Origin: Saccharothrix sp. ST-888
Lineage (GTDB): Bacteria > Actinomycetota > Actinomycetes > Streptomycetales > Streptomycetaceae
DNA length: 64,000 bases
Assembly: GCF_000955975.1 (NCBI RefSeq)
Contig: NZ_JYJF01000017.1
Span: 12,881-76,880, forward strand
Direction: 5' to 3'
In this document: positions 53,267 through 61,138 of the stretch, piece by piece
Numbering within the stretch: the stretch's first letter is position 1
Layout: every line of letters starts with the position of its first letter
Position numbers and translations under genes: made by a program
Notes under the pieces: model-generated
What the model saw: only the letters and a program-made list of their open reading frames with translations
What the model was told of the DNA's origin: nothing
Databases searched by the model: none

Positions 53267-53965
53267 TCAGGAGCCTGCCCGCCGCGGCACCGCGCACCAG
53301 CGCAGGAAGAACTGGGCCAGCGGCCCGATCGCCAGCGCGTACGCGATCGTCCCGGCGCCGACGGTGCCGCCGAGCAGGATCCCGATCGTCACCACCGTCA
53401 GCTCGATGCCGGTACGGATGAGCCGCAGGGAGCGACCGGTACGGCGGTGCAGTCCGGTCATCAGACCGTCGCGCGGCCCCGGCCCGAACCGGGCCCCGAT
53501 GTAGAGGCCGGTCGCCAGGCCGTTGAGCACGATGCCGGCGGCCAGCAGCGCGATCCGCGCCGCCCAGCCGTGAGGGGTGGCGACCAGGCCGAGGGTGAGG
53601 TCCATCATGGCGCCGAGGATCAGGACGTTGCCGACCGTCCCGACACCCGGCAGCTGGCGCAGCGGTATCCACAGCAGCAGCACCAGGGCGCCGGTGATGG
53701 TGACCCAGGAGCCCATGCTCAGACCGAGGTGCCGCTGCAGACCCTGGTGCAGCACGTCCCACGGGTTGACCCCCAGCCCGGCCCGCATCATCAGTGCCAT
53801 GCTCGCCCCGTACAGGCCGAGGCCGACCAGGAGCTGCGGCGCCCGCCGGCCGAGCCGGTCGGTACTCCAGATCGCCCGGTTCCCGGCTGCCGCGCGCTCG
53901 GCGGCGGCCGGGGGCTCGGTGCGCTCGGTGGTCGGGGACGCGGTGGTCGGGGACGCGGTCGCCAT
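53267..53965 (-). CDS. YczE/YyaS/YitT-type membrane protein
   Basis: The 232-residue protein has five to six membrane helices, for example PQLLVGLGLYGASMALMMRA, VTITGALVLLLWIPL and IALLAAGIVLNGLATGLYIGA. The motifs GVNPWDVLHQGL and GPGPRDGLMTGLHRRTGRS define the YczE group. Members may be channels or transporters, and many lie next to MocR-type regulators, as here. ATG 53965 follows GAGGAG. A 36-residue Thr/Ala-rich tail precedes the first helix. Pairing with the divergent regulator suggests that the regulator controls it. Confidence 0.88.
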   Translation of the reverse strand: MATASPTTASPTTERTEPPAAAERAAAGNRAIWSTDRLGRRAPQLLVGLGLYGASMALMMRAGLGVNPWDVLHQGLQRHLGLSMGSWVTITGALVLLLWIPLRQLPGVGTVGNVLILGAMMDLTLGLVATPHGWAARIALLAAGIVLNGLATGLYIGARFGPGPRDGLMTGLHRRTGRSLRLIRTGIELTVVTIGILLGGTVGAGTIAYALAIGPLAQFFLRWCAVPRRAGS

Positions 53966-54039
53966 CGCTCGGCTCCTCGGGTCGGTGCGAATGTGCTGAT
54001 GTGCCTGGCGGCGCGATGGCCGCACTGCCATCATGGGGA

Positions 54040-54069
54040 GTCCAATCGGGCCTGATACAGGTCCAATCG
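54040..54069. promoter_or_regulatory. Paired direct repeats, likely MocR operator
   Basis: GTCCAATCG occurs at 54040-54048 and again at 54061-54069, 21 bases apart, i.e. two helical turns on the same face. The flanks also agree in part (GGGCC / AGGCC). They lie in the 124-base divergent gap just before the regulator start. MocR/PdxR-type regulators are known to bind direct repeats at such sites. Confidence 0.65.
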
Positions 54070-54089
54070 AGGCCAGGTGGACTGATTCC

Positions 54090-55592
54090 ATGAGCGAGTG
54101 GCAGAGCGTCGTGACCCCGCCCACCCTGGCCCGGCTGCTGCGCAGCGCCCAGCTGCCCGAGCCCGCCGGACACCGGCCCGCCTACCGGACGCTGGCCGGA
54201 CAGGTCCGGGTCCTGGTCTCCGAGGGACGGCTGCCGGTCGGCGCCCGACTGCCCGCCGAACGCGAACTCGCCCAGGCCCTCGCACTCAGCCGCACCACCG
54301 TCGCCACCGCCTACGAGACCCTGCGCACCGAGGGCTACCTGCGCAGCCGCCGCGGCTCCGGCAGCTGGACCACCCTGCCCGAGGGCAGCCGGCCGCCCAG
54401 CGACGCACTGCACCCGGTCCCGCCGGACGAGCAGGAGAACGTCCTGGACCTCGGCGTGGCCGCACTGCCCGCCCCGCAGCCGTACCTCGGCGAGGCCGCC
54501 GCCCGCGCACTCGAACAGCTGCCCGCGTACGCCTCCGGGCACGGCCACTACCCGACCGGCGTGCCCGTCCTGCGGGAGGCCATCGCCCGCCGCTTCACCG
54601 ACCGCGGCCTGCCGACCACCCCGGACCAGATCCTGGTCACCACCGGCGCGATGGGCGCCCTGCACCTGGCCCGCCGGGCACTGGCCTCACGCGCCGACCG
54701 GGTCGCGGTCGAAGCCCCCAGCTACGCGCACACCCTCCAGTCACTGCGCCGCAGCGGCGCCCGCCTGGTGCCCGTCCCGCACACCTGGCCGGGCGGCCCG
54801 ACCGCCCTGCCGCACTGGGACGTCCAGGAGTGGCAGAAGGTCCTGCGCGGCGCCGCCCCACGGCTCGCCTTCCTCATCCCGGACTTCCACAACCCGACCG
54901 GCGCCCTGATGGACGAGCAGCAGCGCCGCGAGCTGCTCGCCGCCGCCCGCACCGCCGGGACGACCGTCGTGGTGGACGAGACGCCCGCCGAACTGGGCTG
55001 GGGCGTGAACCCCGAGGACCTCCCCCGGCCGATGGCCGCACTCGACCGGACCGCCCAGGTCGTCACCATCGGCTCGGGCAGCAAGCTCCTCTGGGGCGGC
55101 CTGCGGGTCGGCTGGCTGCGGGCGAGCCCCGCCCTGGTACGGCAGTTGGCCTCCGACCGGGTCTACACCGACGTCGGCACGCCCGTCCTCGACCAGTTGA
55201 TCGCCGCCGCCATGCTCACCGAACGCCTCGACGAGGTCCGCGCCCACCGGCACGAACGGCTGCGCTCCAGCGCCGAAGCCCTCACCGCCGCACTCGGGCG
55301 GCACCTTCCCGACTGGCAGTTCGCCCGCCCGGCGGGCGGCCTCTGCGTCTGGGTCTCCACCGGCGGGCTCTCGGGAGCCGCACTGGGCCAGGCCGGTGAA
55401 CGGACGGGCGTCCGGATCGCGGCCGGCTCCCGCTTCGGCGTGGACGGCGCCTTCGAGCACCACATCCGCATCCCCTTCACCGTCCCGGCCCCGGCCGCCG
55501 AGGCAGCGGTCGCCCGCCTCGCCACCGCCGCCGAGCTGGCCGCGACCGGCCGCTGGCAGACCGCCGAGGGCACACCGCCCCTCGCCGTCTGA
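54090..55592 (+). CDS. MocR-family regulator (GntR HTH plus aminotransferase-like domain)
   Basis: The 500-residue protein has an N-terminal GntR winged helix (RTLAGQVRVLVSEGRLPVGARLPAERELAQALALSRTTVATAYETLRTEGYLRSRRGSGSW) and a class I aminotransferase-like domain. The PLP-binding Lys is seen in VVTIGSGSKLLWGGLRVGW, and FHNPTG precedes it. Such proteins sense PLP or amino compounds and often control vitamin B6 or uptake genes. ATG 54090 was chosen as the codon before SEWQSVVTPP. It is divergent from the YczE-type gene with a repeat operator between. Confidence 0.94.
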   Translation: MSEWQSVVTPPTLARLLRSAQLPEPAGHRPAYRTLAGQVRVLVSEGRLPVGARLPAERELAQALALSRTTVATAYETLRTEGYLRSRRGSGSWTTLPEGSRPPSDALHPVPPDEQENVLDLGVAALPAPQPYLGEAAARALEQLPAYASGHGHYPTGVPVLREAIARRFTDRGLPTTPDQILVTTGAMGALHLARRALASRADRVAVEAPSYAHTLQSLRRSGARLVPVPHTWPGGPTALPHWDVQEWQKVLRGAAPRLAFLIPDFHNPTGALMDEQQRRELLAAARTAGTTVVVDETPAELGWGVNPEDLPRPMAALDRTAQVVTIGSGSKLLWGGLRVGWLRASPALVRQLASDRVYTDVGTPVLDQLIAAAMLTERLDEVRAHRHERLRSSAEALTAALGRHLPDWQFARPAGGLCVWVSTGGLSGAALGQAGERTGVRIAAGSRFGVDGAFEHHIRIPFTVPAPAAEAAVARLATAAELAATGRWQTAEGTPPLAV

Positions 55593-55760
55593 GGGCGCAC
55601 CCACGGGGGCGTGCGGCCCCGTGGAGGACGCGGGGAACAGCGCGCCGGACCCGCTACGGAGTCGCGCGGCCGATCACACCCGCAGTGGATCGAGCGGAGC
55701 CCCGCGCCTCCGCTCCGCCTGCCCGCTCGCGCAACTCTCCCCGTGCCCCTCGAACGATCT

Positions 55761-56663
55761 TCAGCAGGCCCCGCCGCGCCCGCGCCAACCCGTCACCGGC
55801 AGGGCGAACTTGGCCACCAGCCGGTCCGTGAACGGCGCCCGGTGCAGCCGCGCCAGCCGTACCGGTGTGCTGCCCCGGCGGACCTCCACCCGTGCCCCGG
55901 CCGGGAGTTCGACCGAGCGGCGGCCGTCGCACCACAGCACACCGTGCGGCGTCTTGGGCTGGACCTCCACCGCCAGCACCGAGTTCGGCGACGTCACCAG
56001 CGGCCGGGCGAACAGCGCGTGCGCACTGATCGGCACCATCAGCAGCGCCTCCACCTCCGGCCACACCACCGGGCCACCGCCCGAGAAGGCGTACGCAGTC
56101 GAACCCGTCGGCGTCGACAGGACGACCCCGTCGCAGCCGAAGTTGGAGACCGGACGGCCGTCCACCTCGGTGACGACCTCCAGCATCCGCTCCCGCGCGG
56201 CCTTCTCGATCGACGCCTCGTTCAGCGCCCAGTCCTCGTGCAGCACATCGCCGTTGGTGCGGACCAGGACGTCGAGCGTCATCCGGTCCTCGATCTCGTA
56301 GTCGGCCTTGACCACGCGCTCGACCACCACCGCCAGGTCGTCCCGCTCGGCCTCCGCCAGGAAACCCACCCGGCCCAGGTTGATGCCCAGCATCGGCAGC
56401 CCGGACTCCCTGGCCAGCTCGGCGCCCCGCAACAGCGTGCCGTCACCCCCGGCCACCAGGATCAGCTCGCAGCCGTCCGCCGCACCGTGCCCCCCGGGCA
56501 CCCGCTCCACCCCGTCGGGCAGATCCAGGCCGACCGCCTCCGAGGCGAGCAGCCTGATCCTGATCCCCTCCTTGAGCAGACCGTGCACCAGCCCCTCGAC
56601 ACTGCGCAGCGCGGCCTCGCGGCCGGTGTGCGCGATCAGGAAGACCGTACGTTCCTCGCTCAT
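55761..56663 (-). CDS. nadK: NAD kinase
   Basis: The 300-residue enzyme phosphorylates NAD to NADP. The family GGDGT motif lies near residue 70 (LILVAGGDGTLLRGAELAR), followed by GINLGRVGFLAEAE, the NE motif in ALNEASIEK, and DGVVLSTPTGSTAYAFSGGGPVVWPEVEALLMVPI. ATG 56663 follows GGGAGAGG. In the C-terminal tail a few extra residues (TGWRGRGGAC) run past the usual end. It follows tlyA with 122 bases between; the tlyA-nadK-recN series is typical of actinomycetes. Confidence 0.97.
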   Translation of the reverse strand: MSEERTVFLIAHTGREAALRSVEGLVHGLLKEGIRIRLLASEAVGLDLPDGVERVPGGHGAADGCELILVAGGDGTLLRGAELARESGLPMLGINLGRVGFLAEAERDDLAVVVERVVKADYEIEDRMTLDVLVRTNGDVLHEDWALNEASIEKAARERMLEVVTEVDGRPVSNFGCDGVVLSTPTGSTAYAFSGGGPVVWPEVEALLMVPISAHALFARPLVTSPNSVLAVEVQPKTPHGVLWCDGRRSVELPAGARVEVRRGSTPVRLARLHRAPFTDRLVAKFALPVTGWRGRGGAC

Positions 56664-56785
56664 GCTGCCCTCTCCCTACGCCTGCCGGGTCGCCCTTGGC
56701 CCGGTACGGCCGCCACTCAGCATGACGGTCGGACGCCTGCAGAGCACCCTATCCGGGGGCGCTGTCAAACGGACCCCGGTGCTCT

Positions 56786-57598
56786 TTACTGCGGGCCCTC
56801 CGCCACCGCCCGCTCCGCCTCGGCCGGATCCAGCTGCGGGGCACCGCGGCGCAGCCACAGGAAGTACTCGACGTTCCCGGACGGCCCCGGCAGCGGGCTG
56901 GCCGTGACCGCCTGCACGCCCAGTCCCAGTGCCCACGCCTGACCGGCCACCTGACGGACCATCTCGGCCCGCAGCTGCGGGCTGCGGACCACTCCGCCGC
57001 TGCCCAGCCGCTCCTTGCCGATCTCGAACTGCGGCTTGACCATCATCACCAGGTCCGCGTCCTCGGCACAGCAGCCCGCGAGCGCGGGCAGCACCAGACC
57101 GAGCGAGATGAACGACAGATCGCCGACCACCAGATCGACCGGCGCTCCGCCGATCTGCTCCAGCGTCAGCTCCCGGACATTGGTCCGGTCCATCACGGTG
57201 ACCCGCTCGTCGCTCTGCAGCGACCAGGCCAGCTGGCCGTAGCCGACGTCCACCGCCAGCACCCGGGCCGCGCCCGCCCGCAGCAGGACGTCCGTGAAAC
57301 CTCCGGTGGACGCACCCGCGTCCAGCGCGCGCCGCCCCTCCACCACCAGCCCCTGGGGGACGAAGGCCGCGAACGCGCCCGCGAGCTTGTGGCCGCCGCG
57401 CGACACGTAGTCGGGGTCGTTCTCGTCCTTGGCCACCACCACCGCCGCCGAGGTCTCCACCTGCGTCGCGGGCTTGGTCGCGGTGGTGCCTCCGACGGTC
57501 ACCCGGCCCGCCGCGATCAGCTCGCTCGCGTGCTCACGCGAACGGGCCAGCTTGCGGCGGACCAGCTCCGCGTCGAGTCGGCGTCGTGCCACTGCCAC
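56786..57598 (-). CDS. tlyA: rRNA 2'-O-methyltransferase TlyA
   Basis: The 270-residue enzyme methylates 16S and 23S rRNA cytidines. The N-terminal S4 domain RRRLDAELVRRKLARSREHASELIAAGRVTVGG is followed by RGGHKLAGA, SAM motif I LDAGASTGGFTDVLLRAGA, the catalytic-type D in VDLVVGDLSFISL, and K in MMVKPQFEIGKERLG. The start is GTG 57598 or 57592; AGGAG lies upstream. The order small gene, tlyA, nadK is conserved in actinomycetes, and TlyA activity is what makes ribosomes sensitive to capreomycin in mycobacteria. Confidence 0.95.
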   Translation of the reverse strand: MAVARRRLDAELVRRKLARSREHASELIAAGRVTVGGTTATKPATQVETSAAVVVAKDENDPDYVSRGGHKLAGAFAAFVPQGLVVEGRRALDAGASTGGFTDVLLRAGAARVLAVDVGYGQLAWSLQSDERVTVMDRTNVRELTLEQIGGAPVDLVVGDLSFISLGLVLPALAGCCAEDADLVMMVKPQFEIGKERLGSGGVVRSPQLRAEMVRQVAGQAWALGLGVQAVTASPLPGPSGNVEYFLWLRRGAPQLDPAEAERAVAEGPQ

Positions 57599-57689
57599 TG
57601 GTGCTTCAGCTCCTACTGCTTGCGCTACTGCTCGTACTCGGCCGGTCAGCCGATCGGCCGCCGGACTGCCGCCTGCCGGACCCGCCGCG

Positions 57690-57860
57690 TTACTGCTGCT
57701 GCTCGTCGAGCGCGGACAGGGTGCCCGCCAACCGCTGGTGTACATCTTCGTACACCGCCACCCGGGCACCGGTCTCCACCCCGGCCAACTCCTCCAGCCG
57801 GGCCAGCGCGGCATCGACCTCCGGGTGGCCCGTCGGCTCCACCGGCACCGGCTCAGACAC
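57690..57860 (-). CDS. Small conserved protein before tlyA
   Basis: A 56-residue protein, MSEPVPVEPTGHPEVDAALA continuing with a helical RLEELAGVETGARVAVYEDVH and ending LDEQQQ. The start GTG 57860 overlaps the end of the upstream gene by eight bases, so translation is likely coupled. It is acidic, has no Cys, and contains one predicted helix-turn-helix-like hairpin without DNA-binding marks. Similar short proteins precede tlyA in other streptomycetes. Function unknown. Confidence 0.8.
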   Translation of the reverse strand: MSEPVPVEPTGHPEVDAALARLEELAGVETGARVAVYEDVHQRLAGTLSALDEQQQ

Positions 57861-58710
57861 CGCCGTCCGCCTTCTTCGGCGCGGACTTCTTCGCGACGGA
57901 CTTCTTCGCAGCGGCCTTCTTGGTCCCGGCCCGCTTTGCGCCGGCCTTCTCCGTGCTGCTCTGGTCCGCGCTGGGGGTCTTCTCCGCGCCGGCGCCCGCC
58001 CGGCCCGCCGTACCGCCCGCGCCCGGCTTCCTGACCGAGGCCTTCTTCACGGCCGTGCCCTGGGCCGCCGCACGCCGACCGGTCGTCCCCGCACCGTTCG
58101 CCCTGGCGCCGGTCCCGCCGGCCGCCGGCTTCGCTCCCGTCCGCTGCACCGCGCTCTGCCCGCCGGTGGCCTGCCGTGCGGCCGCCGGCTTCGCTGCGGG
58201 CTGCTTCGGCGCGGCCTGGCTCGCCGCCGTACGCCTCGCGGGCGCGGAACGCCCGGCCCCGGCGCTCCCGTCCGCCTCGGGTGCGCGCTCGTCCCAACCC
58301 GCCTCGAACAGGCCGTCGGCCCGAGCCTCGGGCCGGGCACCGGACTTCGCCGCCGCGCCGACGTGCGGCTGCTCCTCGACCTCGCGCAGCTTGCTCTCCA
58401 GGTAGCTGAGCACCACGCCCACCTTCACCACCTGGTCGCCGACCCGCTCGAAGACCTTGTCGACCTCACTGCGGGCCGCCCCCAACGCCAGGTCCAGACC
58501 CGCCCGGCCAGCCGTCACCGCCTCCTCCGCCAGCGTCTGCAGCGACTTGGCCGACGGCGGGAACTGCTCGTTCACGGTCCGCTCGATCGCGGCGACGTCC
58601 ACGCCGCTGCGCTCCAGCAGTCCCGTGGCCGCACCCACGACCCGCCTGCCGGTCTCCTCGGCGAGTCCGGTGGCCATCACCACGACTCCCCGCACCGCAT
58701 CCCGCAGCAT
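57853..58710 (-). CDS. Helical protein with Ala/Lys-rich, histone H1-like tail
   Basis: The 285-residue protein has an N-terminal helical domain of about 110 residues (LRDAVRGVVVMATGLAEETGRRVVGAATGLLERSGVDVAAIERTV... SEVDKVFERVGDQVVKVGVVLSYLE) and a long Ala/Gly/Lys/Arg tail with repeats such as KKAAAKKSVAKKSAPKK. The tail resembles the KA-rich tails of bacterial HupS-type and Hc1 proteins that bind DNA. ATG 58710 is preferred because GGAGGAGG lies eight bases before it; a GTG at 58737 would add nine residues. It overlaps the small gene behind it. The function is unknown; nucleoid binding is inferred. Confidence 0.78.
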   Translation of the reverse strand: MLRDAVRGVVVMATGLAEETGRRVVGAATGLLERSGVDVAAIERTVNEQFPPSAKSLQTLAEEAVTAGRAGLDLALGAARSEVDKVFERVGDQVVKVGVVLSYLESKLREVEEQPHVGAAAKSGARPEARADGLFEAGWDERAPEADGSAGAGRSAPARRTAASQAAPKQPAAKPAAARQATGGQSAVQRTGAKPAAGGTGARANGAGTTGRRAAAQGTAVKKASVRKPGAGGTAGRAGAGAEKTPSADQSSTEKAGAKRAGTKKAAAKKSVAKKSAPKKADGGV

Positions 58711-58920
58711 CCCGAGCGCCTCCTCCGTGCCTCGCACCGCCTGCGAACCCGGTCCTGTCCACGCTGCGCAGCCGGACCGGGCCCCACCACACCCACGACG
58801 CTACCGCCTCAGCTCCGCCGGAGGCTGCCGCTACCGTCCACCCGAGTTCCGGCACTGCTGCGATAGCGTGGTCAGTCGGCCCCAGGAACAGCAGGCGGGC
58901 AGAACGGGAGACCAGCAGTC

Positions 58921-59268
58921 ATGGCCACGATCGAGCAGTGCCGCGAAGCACTGGAACAGTTCAGCCGCAACCTCGGCGGCGCCAACGGCGACGCCCGCAA
59001 GGCCGCGGCTCTCGACCGCTCACTCACCTGCTGGATCACCGACCTCGACCTGACGTTCTCCGGCCGCCTCGACGACGGCCGGATCACCGGCATGGTCGAG
59101 GCCCAGGGCCCGCCCCCCGCCAGGGCGGAGATCCGCCTCGCGATGACCGGCGACGACCTGGTGGCCATGGTCGGCGGACAGCTCAACTTCACCTCCGCCT
59201 GGGCCACCGGCCGGGTCAAGCTGGAGGCCGGCTTCCGCGACCTCCTGCGGCTGCGCACCCTGCTCTGA
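58921..59268 (+). CDS. SCP2 sterol-binding domain protein
   Basis: The 115-residue protein has the SCP2 fold pattern: an initial helix TIEQCREALEQFSRNLGG, then beta strands LTCWITDLDLTFSGRLDDGRITGMVEA, and the lipid-binding MTGDDLVAMVGGQLNFTSAWATGRVKLEAGFRDLLRLRTLL ending. Such small proteins may bind lipids; no enzyme activity is expected. ATG 58921 follows GGGAG. It is divergent from the tail protein gene and converges with the HAD gene. Confidence 0.9.
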   Translation: MATIEQCREALEQFSRNLGGANGDARKAAALDRSLTCWITDLDLTFSGRLDDGRITGMVEAQGPPPARAEIRLAMTGDDLVAMVGGQLNFTSAWATGRVKLEAGFRDLLRLRTLL

Positions 59269-59299
59269 CCTGCCCCTGCCCGCCCCCTCCGGGACTCCG

Positions 59300-60343
59300 C
59301 TACAGCCCGAGCTCGGCGAGCGCCTTGCTGCCGTCCGGCACAGCGCCGTCCGCGTCCGCCGCCGCCCAGGCCGCCCCGCAGAGCGCCCGCAGCCCGTCGT
59401 ACGGGTCCTCCCCGCCACCGCTCAGCAGCAGTCGGCCGCCGTCCACCCACGCCTCGTACCCGCCGCAGCGGTAGCGCCCCTCACCAAGCGCCGTCACCTC
59501 CGGCTGGGCGACCAGCAGACCCCGCAGGTCGGCCGCGAGGTACGTCGGCCGATGCCGCACCGGAGCCGTCAGCACCTGCGCGGGCGTGGTCACACCGGTG
59601 AAGACCAGCAGGCTGTCCACGCCGCCGTTGTAGGCGCCCTCGATGTCCGTGTCGAGGCGGTCCCCGACCACCAGCGGACGCTGCGCGCCGGTACGGATCA
59701 CCGTCTCCCGGTGCATCGGCGGCAGCGGCTTGCCCGCCACCTCCGGGTCGACTCCGGTCGCGGTCCGGACGGCCGCCACCAGCGTGCCGTTCCCGGGGGC
59801 GATGCCGCGTGCGGTGGGCACCGTCAGGTCGGTGTTGGACGCCACCCAGGGCAGCCCGCTCGCCACCGCGTACGAGGCCTCGGCGAGGTGCTGCCAGCCC
59901 ACGGACGGGTCATAGCCCTGGACCACCGCGAGCGGTCCGTCCGTCATCGAGCGGACCGGGACCAGCCCGCGCTCGGTCAGCGCCTCCTCCAGCCCCGCGC
60001 CACCCACCACCAGCACCTTCGAGCCGGCCGGAACCTTCTCCGCCACCAGCCGGGCCGCCGCCTGCGCCGAATTGATCACGTCCGCGGCCTCGGCCGGCAC
60101 GCCCAGCTCGGTCAGGTGCTCGGCCACCACCCGGGGCGGGCGGGAGGCGTTGTTGGTCACGTACGCCAGCCGCATCCCGACCCCGCGCGCCGCCTCCAGC
60201 GACGCCACCGCGTGCCGGATCGCGTGCGGCCCGGCGTACACCACACCGTCGAGGTCCAGCAGCGCCGTGTCGTACGCCTCGGTCAGCGGGCGGTCGGAGC
60301 CTCCCGGCGCGGTGTGTGCCCGGCCGACTGCGGTGTCCGTCAT
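59300..60343 (-). CDS. HAD-superfamily (IIA) hydrolase
   Basis: The 347-residue protein is a NagD/PGP-type phosphatase. Motif I reads DTALLDLDGVVYAG with the nucleophile Asp; motif II is LAYVTNNASRPP; the substrate-specific cap follows with VVQGYDP and WVASNTD; motif IV is VVGDRLDTDIEGAYNGG. Its substrate could be p-nitrophenyl-like or phosphoglycolate-type compounds. The C-terminal 90 residues are an extra domain (RYRCGGYEAWVDGGRLLLSGGG) that not all members have. It follows the TPR gene in the same direction. Confidence 0.92.
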   Translation of the reverse strand: MTDTAVGRAHTAPGGSDRPLTEAYDTALLDLDGVVYAGPHAIRHAVASLEAARGVGMRLAYVTNNASRPPRVVAEHLTELGVPAEAADVINSAQAAARLVAEKVPAGSKVLVVGGAGLEEALTERGLVPVRSMTDGPLAVVQGYDPSVGWQHLAEASYAVASGLPWVASNTDLTVPTARGIAPGNGTLVAAVRTATGVDPEVAGKPLPPMHRETVIRTGAQRPLVVGDRLDTDIEGAYNGGVDSLLVFTGVTTPAQVLTAPVRHRPTYLAADLRGLLVAQPEVTALGEGRYRCGGYEAWVDGGRLLLSGGGEDPYDGLRALCGAAWAAADADGAVPDGSKALAELGL

Positions 60344-60475
60344 CAGTGCTCTACCTCGTCCTCTTGCTCATCGTCTCGGTCCCCGTACTCACCGCGCCGG
60401 CCGGAACCGCCGGACCGCCGACACCCGGACCCGGCCCCTGATCCGGCGCCGCCGGCCGCGGCGTCACCCGGCCCG

Positions 60476-61000
60476 TCACCCGGCCTGTCCGCCGTCTTCC
60501 GGCGGCGCGAGGTAGCCGGGCGCACCGGGCAGCAGCGGCCCGTACGCCCCGGCACGGGCCGCCAGCGTCGCCCTGGTCTGGCGCAGCGCGGCCCGGTAGT
60601 GGTCCGCCTCCGGCCGCATGGCGACCGCCAGGGCCAGGTGCTCGGCGGAGGTCTCGAAGTCGCCCAGCCGGGCTGCCGCGACACCCCACCCGAACTGAGC
60701 GTAGTCGTCCGCCGGATCGGCCAGCGCCACCGCCCGGAAGTTGCCGAGCGCCGCCGCGAACAGCCCGGCGTCGAACTGCGCTCTCGCCAGCGTCTCCCGG
60801 ATGCTCCGCGAGTGGGGCTCCGCCTCCGCGGCCCGCGCCAGCAGCTGCTCGGCCGCCGCCGGGTGGCCCTGCTCCAGCAGCCGCGCCCCGCGCCGGAACC
60901 AGTCGTACACCCCGCCCTCCGGCACGCCGGGCCCGCCCTGCGGCGCAGTGCCCGCGCTCTCGCTGCCACCGCCGTTCGCCCGCTCCTGCCCGTCACTCAT
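60476..61000 (-). CDS. TPR protein
   Basis: The 174-residue protein has two to three TPR units: VYDWFRRGARLLEQGHPAAAEQLLARAAEAEPHSRSIRETLARAQFDAGLFAAALGNFRAVALADPADDYAQFGWGVAAARLGDFETSAEHLALAVAMRP. TPRs bind proteins; the partner is unknown. The last 20 residues are Pro/Gly-rich. The ATG 61000 was chosen for GGAG six bases before it; an ATG at 61018 adds six residues. Placement before the HAD gene is kept in streptomycetes. Confidence 0.88.
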   Translation of the reverse strand: MSDGQERANGGGSESAGTAPQGGPGVPEGGVYDWFRRGARLLEQGHPAAAEQLLARAAEAEPHSRSIRETLARAQFDAGLFAAALGNFRAVALADPADDYAQFGWGVAAARLGDFETSAEHLALAVAMRPEADHYRAALRQTRATLAARAGAYGPLLPGAPGYLAPPEDGGQAG

Positions 61001-61138
61001 CGCGTGCTCCGCCTCCATCCCGTACCCCGCCTCCCGGTCGCACCGCCCGCTCCCGGACCGACCCTCTTCTGACGAACTGGCCGGGCAGTGTGATCTCTGA
61101 GATCTCTGAACAACGCGTACCCGATTACGATGCCCAGA

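Noticed and set aside
55624..55760. Possible second copy of the dispersed hairpin behind the MocR gene
   Set aside because: Only parts of the arms match and the stem is poorly paired, so it is not listed as a feature.
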